In this document: positions 6,921 through 11,769 of the stretch, piece after piece
Position numbering within the stretch: the stretch's first letter is position 1
Layout: every line of letters starts with the position of its first letter
Assembly: GCA_035651115.1 (NCBI GenBank)
Contig: DASRGL010000058.1
Span: 1-11,769 of the forward strand
DNA from: DASRGL01 sp035651115
GTDB taxonomy: Bacteria > Armatimonadota > Chthonomonadetes > Chthonomonadales > Chthonomonadaceae
DNA length: 11,769 nucleotides
Reading direction: 5' to 3'
Made by a program: the position numbers and the translations under genes
The notes under the pieces: model-generated
What the model was told of the DNA's origin: nothing
Seen by the model: only the letters and a program-made list of their open reading frames with translations
Database searches by the model: none

Positions 6921-7856
6921 CTTGGCGGCGACCTTCTTGGCTTGCTTTTCTTTTGCCGCGATCTCTTCCACCGCTTTGCAAGAGCGCAGCCAGACGTTTT
7001 GCGTCGGAGCGTCGTAGCCTTTCCAGGCATAGGGATCAATGCCCGCCACCGGCACGATGCAGCGCCGGTCGGCCATCGCGACATGCTCGCCCTCTTTCAT
7101 GGACCAGGGTAGCAGCGACCAGGCATTCATATAGTGATTGACCAGCACCCGGCGGTAGATCTGGCTCCGGTTCTTGCGCGACCGGTGCAGCAGATAGCCG
7201 TTGAAGAAGACGACCGTACCCGTCTTGACCTCGACTGGAATCTCCGCCGAATCGTCGAAGCCGTAGCTCTCTACAGCGACATCGAACTCATCGGGATTCT
7301 CGTGTGGGCGCTGGGGGTAGAGATAGCCGCTGCGATGCGAGCCGGGCAGTATCCAGAGGCAGCCGTTCTCGATGGTCGCATCGTCCATCGCGATCCAGGC
7401 CCCGATCAGGGAGCGGTCGCGCGTGGGAATATAGATCTCGTCCTGATGCCACGCCTGCCCCTGGAAATTCGGCGGCTTGACGAAGAGCATAGACTGCATA
7501 CATTTGACGCTGCCATCCCAGAACGGGACGTGCGCCGCCGTGATCTGGCTGAGAACGCCGCAGATAAGCGGATGCCGGACGTACTTCTCGATGACCGGGC
7601 TGACATAGTGCGGCTGATGGATGCAGAGGATGCGGCGCAACACGTCGTCGTCGGTATAGCTGGCGGGCATCGGTTCGAGGCTCTCGCAGGGATAGCCGCC
7701 GCGCGCCAGTTTGATCGTATCCTGCCGTAACTCTTCGATCTCCTCCGGCGTGACCAGATCGGGAATGACCAGGTAGCCGTTCTCGACGAAGAACTTCACC
7801 TGCTCCTCGGAAACGACCTTCGGGACATCTATTCTGGGGCTTGCCATCATGGTCAT
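6918..7856 (-). CDS. Phytanoyl-CoA dioxygenase (PhyH) family Fe(II)/2-oxoglutarate oxygenase
   Basis: Non-heme iron oxygenase expected to hydroxylate a small organic substrate using O2 and 2-oxoglutarate. The 312-residue product has the iron facial triad HQD (His137, Asp139) and His224 (in GYLLHRS). Arg235 lies 11 residues after His224, where the PhyH family places the 2-oxoglutarate-binding arginine. The double-stranded beta-helix core is recognisable (AWIAMDDATIENGCLWILPG, residues 153-172). The Lys/Ala-rich tail (KEKQAKKVAAK) is low-complexity. The ATG at 7856 has AGGAG about 9 nt upstream; internal ATGs at codons 3 and 4 are less well placed. An AraC-type gene lies directly upstream on the same strand and is the obvious candidate regulator. 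Substrate unknown: this family in soil and aquatic bacteria ranges from lipid to secondary-metabolite and phosphonate hydroxylases. Confidence 0.92.
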   Translation of the reverse strand: MTMMASPRIDVPKVVSEEQVKFFVENGYLVIPDLVTPEEIEELRQDTIKLARGGYPCESLEPMPASYTDDDVLRRILCIHQPHYVSPVIEKYVRHPLICGVLSQITAAHVPFWDGSVKCMQSMLFVKPPNFQGQAWHQDEIYIPTRDRSLIGAWIAMDDATIENGCLWILPGSHRSGYLYPQRPHENPDEFDVAVESYGFDDSAEIPVEVKTGTVVFFNGYLLHRSRKNRSQIYRRVLVNHYMNAWSLLPWSMKEGEHVAMADRRCIVPVAGIDPYAWKGYDAPTQNVWLRSCKAVEEIAAKEKQAKKVAAK

Positions 7857-7877
7857 GAGGATGCTCCTGGGATATAA

Positions 7878-7892
7878 CCCCCATCCAGGGGG
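7878..7892 (-). promoter_or_regulatory. Small leader hairpin upstream of the oxygenase gene
   Basis: CCCCC-ATCCA-GGGGG forms a 5-bp stem in the predicted 5' leader, ending about 20 nt before the ATG and leaving the AGGAG site free. It could be incidental. Confidence 0.3.
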
Positions 7893-7917
7893 ACGGGGTC
7901 ATGTCTATTTTGCCCAC

Positions 7918-7923
7918 AGTATA
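7918..7923 (-). promoter_or_regulatory. -10 box for the PhyH-family oxygenase gene
   Basis: On the minus strand the sequence reads TATACT, giving a start near 7911 and a leader of about 55 nt. No good -35 hexamer is present, which would suit a promoter needing an activator such as the neighbouring AraC protein. An 11-nt inverted repeat CGCGA-A-TCGCG (7925-7935) lies directly upstream, in the spacer, and is a possible operator. Confidence 0.45.
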
Positions 7924-7969
7924 ACGCGAATCGCGGGGCGCGAGAATGGATGCGGTTAGCCGAAACCTG

Positions 7970-7986
7970 CCTGAAATTGATTCAGG
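7970..7986. other. Hairpin at the 3' end of the AraC-type gene
   Basis: CCTGAA-ATTGA-TTCAGG is a perfect 6-bp stem containing the TGA stop codon (7984-7982). No T-run follows on the minus strand, so it is at best a weak terminator or a stability element. Confidence 0.35.
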
Positions 7987-8836
7987 ACTCCGCGACGTGC
8001 CGGCGCTCAAAGCGTAAAAGGCGCGGAGTCGGCGGTGTCGCGCCTGCCTGAATCGCCTTGCGCAGCGCGCTCGGCGACTGGCCGAAGGCTTCGCGGAAAC
8101 GGCGGGAAAAGTGGAACGGGCTGGCGAACCCGCAGAGCGCGGCGATCTCGTTGATAGCGTAGTTGCTGCGGGCCAGCAGCACGGCGGCGCGATCCAGGCG
8201 GGCCAGGCGCACCGTCTCCACCGGCGAGCGGCCCAGGGACGCCGTGAACAGACGGCAGAGATGCTCCGGCGTGACGCAGGCGACGCCCGCCAGTTCCGCC
8301 AGGCCGATGGGAGCCGCCGGTTCGTCTTCCAGGCGGCGATGGATATAGGCCCAGGCGCGCTCAACGGCCTCCGGCAGCGTTTCGCGCGGCACGTCGCCCG
8401 ATGCGATCTCCCCGGTCAGGAACGCGGTCAGCAGAGTCGCCATCGTCAGCCGCTGCTGTTCGGGGTCGCCGTGTCCGGCCCAGGTGAGCAGGTGGCGAAA
8501 CAGAGGGCGCAGCACGTCGCCCTCTTCCGGCAAGCGGACAAGAGGCCAGTGCGCCTGCGGCGGCCAGTAGCGCGGCGCGGCGAGAATGTTGAAATGAAAA
8601 TAGCCGTGCCGTGTGCGCTGGCGCGGGTCCCAGCGAAAAAAGTCCACCGCGCCCGGACGGCACAGCACGATCGCGCCCGGCGGGGCCGCGGCGGACTGCG
8701 CGCCCCAGCGATACTCGACTTCGCCCTCGATGACCCAGACGAACTCGTAGTCGCGCATCGTGCGCGGGCCAAAGGTCGCGCCGGGCGGATAGGTGGCGAC
8801 GCCGGAAGCGGTCGGCAGGCTGAGTTCGAGTTCCAT
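7982..8836 (-). CDS. AraC/XylS family transcriptional regulator
   Basis: DNA-binding regulator with an N-terminal cupin-like sensor domain and a C-terminal double helix-turn-helix. The 284-residue product has a beta-rich sensor half (about 27-100; EFVWVIEGEVEYRWG and later PGAIVLCRPG). The first helix-turn-helix is at about 176-200. The second, at 227-249, carries the family signature (AINEIAALCGFASPFHFSRRF) followed by FGQSPSALRK. It probably controls the oxygenase gene 125 nt downstream and perhaps itself. The ligand is unknown, although cupin AraC proteins often sense sugars. The ATG at 8836 lacks a recognisable Shine-Dalgarno sequence: only nine bases separate it from a structured repeat element, which occupies the normal promoter/leader position and may supply or suppress its expression. 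Confidence 0.93.
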   Translation of the reverse strand: MELELSLPTASGVATYPPGATFGPRTMRDYEFVWVIEGEVEYRWGAQSAAAPPGAIVLCRPGAVDFFRWDPRQRTRHGYFHFNILAAPRYWPPQAHWPLVRLPEEGDVLRPLFRHLLTWAGHGDPEQQRLTMATLLTAFLTGEIASGDVPRETLPEAVERAWAYIHRRLEDEPAAPIGLAELAGVACVTPEHLCRLFTASLGRSPVETVRLARLDRAAVLLARSNYAINEIAALCGFASPFHFSRRFREAFGQSPSALRKAIQAGATPPTPRLLRFERRHVAES

Positions 8837-8845
8837 GAGATTGTG

Positions 8846-9033
8846 CCGGGCCTATAAAAGACCCGTCTGGAGGGCGGCTGTGCCGCCAAGCGTCCTGCCG
8901 GACGCACTTGTTTTAGAAAGTCTGTTCCTGCGTATGCAGATCGGTGCGATACGAAGATTCAAGCCTCAAATGGGATCCCGTCCGTGAGGACGGTTGGCCG
9001 TAGGCCCCACAGCCGGGTACTTTCAGTACCCGG
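8846..9033. repeat. Structured palindromic element, copy 2 (188 bp, remodelled right end)
   Basis: Aligns with 2536-2721 at 141 of 188 columns by hand, with one 2-nt length difference. The first 23 bases are identical. The five hairpins are kept: 8873-8887, 8890-8905 (GCGTCC/GGACGC, the outer pair flipped from C-G to G-C), 8928-8956 (one mismatch), 8978-8993 (loop GTGA, again GNRA-type) and 8996-9006 (GGCC/GGCC, where copy 1 has AGCC/GGCT). The right terminal repeat no longer pairs with the left and instead forms its own hairpin. It occupies most of the 275-nt gap between the AraC-type gene and the DinB-like gene. Confidence 0.9.
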
Positions 9034-9035
9034 CT
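9011..9035 (+). terminator. Terminator-like hairpin at the end of element copy 2
   Basis: AGCCGGGTACT-TTC-AGTACCCGGCT is a perfect 11-bp stem with a 3-nt loop. On the plus strand CTTCTTCG follows, a weak pyrimidine run and not a true U-tract. It lies 77 nt before the DinB-like start codon. It could terminate or attenuate plus-strand transcription entering from the element, or simply be a remodelled repeat end. Confidence 0.4.
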
Positions 9036-9111
9036 CTTCTTCGACACAGGAAACGGCGGTTCCTGCGGCGAAGAAACAGGGCATATCCAGATTGAAGGAA
9101 GGAAGGGCAAC

Positions 9112-9546
9112 GTGGAGAACCCCCAGGTCTGGGAACTGATACGGCGGCTTCAGGCGCAGATGAACGCCACCCTGGAGACGTTTGGCAGCGTGACGGCGGA
9201 AGATATGGCGCTGTACGACGATCACGGGTGCGCGGTCGGAAAGACGCTTGGCGGGCTGCTGGCGCATAACATCGAGCATGATCGGATGCATTTGGGACAG
9301 GTCGCGACCAAACGCTGGGAACTCGGCGTCATGCAGGGCGATACGGCGCATCGCCTGTTGGCGGAGTGGTATCGGGAGCGCGCCGCGCTTGTGGCGGCGC
9401 TGCTCGGCCTGCCGGATGAGGCGCTGGACCGACGCCCGGAAGAGGGCGAAACCACGATCCGCGAGGTCATCGAACACGTACTGTATTGGGACAAGGACTC
9501 GGTAGATCACGCCGCCGCCCACGTTCTGAAGCCGAAGGCGGAGTAG
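9112..9546 (+). CDS. DinB-like four-helix-bundle protein
   Basis: A 144-residue helical protein resembling the DinB/DfsB superfamily, whose members are often metal-binding and act in thiol transfer or stress functions. Histidines cluster in AHNIEHDRMHLGQ (His52, His56, His60) and in EHVLYWDKDSVDH (His122, His133), the right kind of positions for a metal site. The two halves look like repeats of one unit: a long helix, an acidic/Gly turn, then a helix with an (L/V)xxH motif. The GTG at 9112 is supported by GGAAGG 6-9 nt upstream. It is followed 27 nt later by the membrane-protein gene on the same strand. No specific role can be assigned; the family call is moderate. Confidence 0.75.
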   Translation: MENPQVWELIRRLQAQMNATLETFGSVTAEDMALYDDHGCAVGKTLGGLLAHNIEHDRMHLGQVATKRWELGVMQGDTAHRLLAEWYRERAALVAALLGLPDEALDRRPEEGETTIREVIEHVLYWDKDSVDHAAAHVLKPKAE

Positions 9547-9573
9547 CGCCCGCGCTTTCGCCCGCTCTTACCT

Positions 9574-11661
9574 ATGGTCACACCGCAACGCCAACCCCTG
9601 ACGCCCAATGCCCAACGCCCAGCGCCTTTCCCGGCGCAAGCGGCTCGCGGCATCACCGTGCGGGCCATCGCGCTCGGCGCGCTGCTCACGCCCCTCAACG
9701 CCTTCTGGGTCGTGCGCTTAGAGCGGGTGATGTTCGGCCCGTATCCGTCCACCATCTCGCTGTTCGCCAACGTCGTCTTCCTGCTGTTCCTCTTCGTCGG
9801 CATCAACGCCCTGCTGCGCCGTTTCGCGCCCCGTCTCGCCTTCTCGCAGGGCGAACTGCTGACGCTCTATACCATGCTGGCTATCTCGACCGGCATCTCC
9901 GGGCTGGACGGCATTGGCATTCTGGCGCAGACGATTCCGCACGGAGCCTGGTTTGGCGCGACGAACGGCTGGACTTCCTTCCTGGACGCCTTCCCGGACT
10001 GGCTGGTGGTGCGCGACCGCAGCATCCTGCGCGGCCACTATCTCGGCAACTCGACTTTCTATCGCTGGGACGTGCTGCGTACCTGGATGACACCCATTCT
10101 GGCCTGGACGCTGTTTTTCTCGCTGCTGCTCTTCGTCGCGCACTGCATCAACGTGCTGGTGCGCCGTCAATGGGCCGACCGGGAGCGGCTGACCTTCCCC
10201 ATCATCTGGCTGCCGATGGAGATGACCGAGAACGGCATCGGAGCCGCCTTCTTCACCAACAGGCTGATGTGGAGCGGATTTGCCATTGCTGCCGGGCTGA
10301 GCCTCTGGAACGGCATCGCCTTTCTCTACCCCTCGCTGCCGTCGCTGCCTCTAGGCATCACCGACCTCAAACCGATGCTGACCGCCAAGCCCTGGAGCGC
10401 GATAGACTGGATGCCCGTCACGCTCTACCCTCTGGTCCTCGGCCTGAGCTACCTGCTGCCCCTTGACCTGCTCTTCTCCTGCTGGTTCTTCTTCCTGCTC
10501 TGGAAAGGGCAGCTTGTCGTCTCAAACGCGATGGCCTGGGACACCACGCCCGATTTCCCGTTCATCAAGGAGCAGGGTTTTGGCTCCATCCTCGGCCTGT
10601 TTCTCTTCTATCTCTGGACGGGACGACGTTATTATGCCCAGATCTGGAGAAGGGCGTTTGACCTAACCCCCCGTCCCCCTTCCCTACCCGCCCGAACGAT
10701 AAAGCGTGTTCGAGCTAGGGAAGGGGGAGAGCTAAACACTGACTCTTCCCCCTCTCCCGCAGCGTGGGAGAGGGGGGCAGGGGGTGAGGGGCCACAAGAA
10801 GCCCTCTCGGAGCGCACGGCCCTGCTGGGTATTGGGGTCGCGCTCATCGGGCTGATGTGTTTCTGCCTGGCGGCGCACGTGGCCTGGTGGGTGGCGGCGG
10901 CGTTCTTCGCCATCTATATTCCCACCATCATCGTCGTCACGCGCATCCGGGCGGAACTGGGCGCTCCCGTCCACGATTTCCACTTCATGGGGCCGGACAG
11001 TATGCTGCCCCGCGCCCTCGGCGTCTCCTCGTTCCGGCAGAGCGATCTGGCCTTCTTCACCTTCACCTTCTCGCTGACGCGCGCCCATCGCGGCGACACG
11101 ATGCCGGTCGGGCTGGAAGGCTTGCAGATGGCGCGGCTGCGGAGCCTGAACGCGCGGCGCATGTTCGGGGCGATCCTGCTGGCGACCGTGCTGGCCGTTC
11201 TCGGAACGTTCTGGGCGATCGAGCATCAGGCGTATCAGTTCGGGGCCGCCGCCAAGTTCAATCAGGGCATCTGGCAGGGACAGGAAGCCTACGAGCGCAT
11301 CAGTACCTGGGCAGGCGGCACGAAGGACATGCATCCGAATATCGGGGCGACGATGGCGATGGGCGTCGGCCTGCTGACCACGATGGTCTTGTTCTTCTTC
11401 CGCCTGCGCTACTTCGGGTTTCCGCTCCATCCCATCGGCTACGCGATCTCGTCTTCCTGGTCTATCAACCTGGTCTGGCTGCCGATGGTGATCGCCTGGG
11501 TCCTCAAGGGGCTGACGATGCGCTATGGCGGACTGCGCAGTTACCGGCAGTTTCTGCCGTTTTTTCTGGGCCTGATCCTGGGCGACTGCGTGATGGGGAG
11601 CGCCTGGGCCTTGATGAGCCTGCTGCTGAATATGCGTACCTACAACTTCTTTGGCGGATGA
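9574..11661 (+). CDS. Large polytopic membrane protein, DUF6785/DUF6784-like, with an in-frame palindrome insertion
   Basis: A 695-residue protein with roughly a dozen hydrophobic segments. The early ones lie at about 29-48, 60-82, 95-118 and 172-195, with a dense set from 410 to the end. Conserved-looking loops include RQWADRERLTFPIIWLP, KEQGFGSILG and HDFHFMGPDSML. This matches my recollection of the DUF6785 (N-terminal) plus DUF6784 (C-terminal) proteins common in Armatimonadota and Planctomycetes, which have no established function; a transporter is plausible. Residues about 364-406 are low-complexity and encoded by two hairpins inserted between membrane segments, probably extending a loop without breaking the frame. 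The ATG at 9574 has no clear ribosome site and its first 25 residues are low-complexity; GTG at 9658 is an alternative. A PhyH-like gene begins 48 nt downstream, suggesting cotranscription. Confidence 0.85.
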   Translation: MVTPQRQPLTPNAQRPAPFPAQAARGITVRAIALGALLTPLNAFWVVRLERVMFGPYPSTISLFANVVFLLFLFVGINALLRRFAPRLAFSQGELLTLYTMLAISTGISGLDGIGILAQTIPHGAWFGATNGWTSFLDAFPDWLVVRDRSILRGHYLGNSTFYRWDVLRTWMTPILAWTLFFSLLLFVAHCINVLVRRQWADRERLTFPIIWLPMEMTENGIGAAFFTNRLMWSGFAIAAGLSLWNGIAFLYPSLPSLPLGITDLKPMLTAKPWSAIDWMPVTLYPLVLGLSYLLPLDLLFSCWFFFLLWKGQLVVSNAMAWDTTPDFPFIKEQGFGSILGLFLFYLWTGRRYYAQIWRRAFDLTPRPPSLPARTIKRVRAREGGELNTDSSPSPAAWERGAGGEGPQEALSERTALLGIGVALIGLMCFCLAAHVAWWVAAAFFAIYIPTIIVVTRIRAELGAPVHDFHFMGPDSMLPRALGVSSFRQSDLAFFTFTFSLTRAHRGDTMPVGLEGLQMARLRSLNARRMFGAILLATVLAVLGTFWAIEHQAYQFGAAAKFNQGIWQGQEAYERISTWAGGTKDMHPNIGATMAMGVGLLTTMVLFFFRLRYFGFPLHPIGYAISSSWSINLVWLPMVIAWVLKGLTMRYGGLRSYRQFLPFFLGLILGDCVMGSAWALMSLLLNMRTYNFFGG
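10663..10792. repeat. Two-hairpin palindromic element inside the membrane-protein gene
   Basis: The first hairpin has 13-bp arms TCCCCCTTCCCTA (10674-10686) and TAGGGAAGGGGGA (10716-10728), with an inner GAAC...GTTC pair. The second has 11-bp arms CCCCCTCTCCC (10748-10758) and GGGAGAGGGGG (10766-10776) with a 7-nt loop. C-rich (10666-10679) and G-rich (10771-10792) ends face each other, so the whole block is a nested palindrome. It is read in frame as about 43 codons, including PSPAAWERGAGGEG. The C/G-rich hairpin style resembles the array at 4838-5104. Confidence 0.85.
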
Positions 11662-11709
11662 GCGGTAATTCGCCGCCCGAATTCATGCGAATGACAAGGA
11701 GAGAGAACG

Positions 11710-11769
11710 ATGGGACTGACCGCCGAACAGGTCGCCGCTTTCCGTGAGGAGGGCGTGCTGGTCGCGGAG
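11710..11769 (+). CDS. Start of a second PhyH-like oxygenase gene (cut by window edge)
   Basis: Only 20 codons are visible: MGLTAEQVAAFREEGVLVAE. The LTxEQVxxFxxxGxLV pattern is the usual N-terminus of phytanoyl-CoA dioxygenase family proteins. AAGGAG lies about 9 nt before the ATG. The 48-nt gap to the membrane-protein gene suggests one operon. The iron-binding motif is outside the window, so the call rests on the N-terminal pattern alone. Confidence 0.7.
   Translation, partial: MGLTAEQVAAFREEGVLVAE

Noticed and set aside
8846..9111. Known riboswitch or leader RNA upstream of the DinB-like gene
   Set aside because: The element also occurs within the hydrolase gene on the opposite strand to that gene, and I see no match to a riboswitch consensus I know; a dispersed repeat explains it better.
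10857..11747. Plus-strand open frame of 296 codons overlapping the membrane-protein gene
   Set aside because: Arg/Gly/His-rich shadow of the third-base-GC frame; the overlapping frame encodes clear membrane segments.

Overview
The window is a GC-rich bacterial chromosome segment. The gene mix is a clan GH-A-like secreted glycoside hydrolase, phytanoyl-CoA dioxygenase-type oxygenases, an AraC regulator and a very large DUF6785/DUF6784-type membrane protein. Together with short palindromic repeats inside and between genes, this mix is most reminiscent of Armatimonadota (or the Planctomycetes/Verrucomicrobia sphere). That placement is inference from gene content, not from a marker gene.

Layout. 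(i) 1-5830, minus strand: a run of five genes that probably starts at a good sigma70-like promoter (5801-5830). In transcription order they are pyroglutamyl-peptidase I (pcp), a seven-hairpin repeat array, a short-chain polyprenyl diphosphate synthase, a monomeric sarcosine/N-methyltryptophan oxidase-type flavoenzyme, a secreted glycoside hydrolase and the start of diaminopimelate epimerase (dapF, cut by the window edge). The last four are tightly packed: gaps of 15 and 2 nt, then an ATGA overlap. (ii) 5956-6858, plus strand: a zinc-ribbon, two-membrane-segment, HEAT-like protein of unknown function. (iii) 6918-8836, minus strand: an AraC regulator followed by a PhyH-type Fe(II)/2-oxoglutarate oxygenase with its own -10 box. 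(iv) 9112-11769, plus strand: a DinB-like protein, the DUF6785/6784-type membrane protein and the first 20 codons of a second PhyH-like gene.

The most striking content is non-coding. A 186/188-bp element occurs twice (2536-2721 and 8846-9033). The copies are about 75% identical by hand alignment and share five short hairpins, two of which differ by compensatory base-pair changes, so secondary structure appears to be conserved. Copy 1 has 26-bp perfect terminal inverted repeats and sits, as exactly 62 stop-free codons, between the start codon and the signal-peptide core of the glycoside hydrolase gene. Copy 2 lies 10 nt before the AraC start codon, and its right terminus has become a self-complementary 11-bp hairpin. 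Three other palindromic features occur: a regularly spaced array of seven hairpins between pcp and the prenyl synthase; a two-hairpin palindrome inserted in frame in the membrane protein; and a 65-bp palindrome between two convergent genes that supplies both of their stop codons. The window thus looks like a genome colonised by several families of palindromic elements that tolerate insertion into coding sequence, comparable in concept to the Rickettsia palindromic elements.

Functionally, the minus-strand cluster mixes peptide trimming, isoprenoid precursor synthesis, amine oxidation, polysaccharide cleavage and lysine/peptidoglycan precursor synthesis. It looks like housekeeping genes sharing a transcript, not one pathway. 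The AraC/PhyH pair and the membrane protein/PhyH pair look like small accessory modules with unknown substrates.
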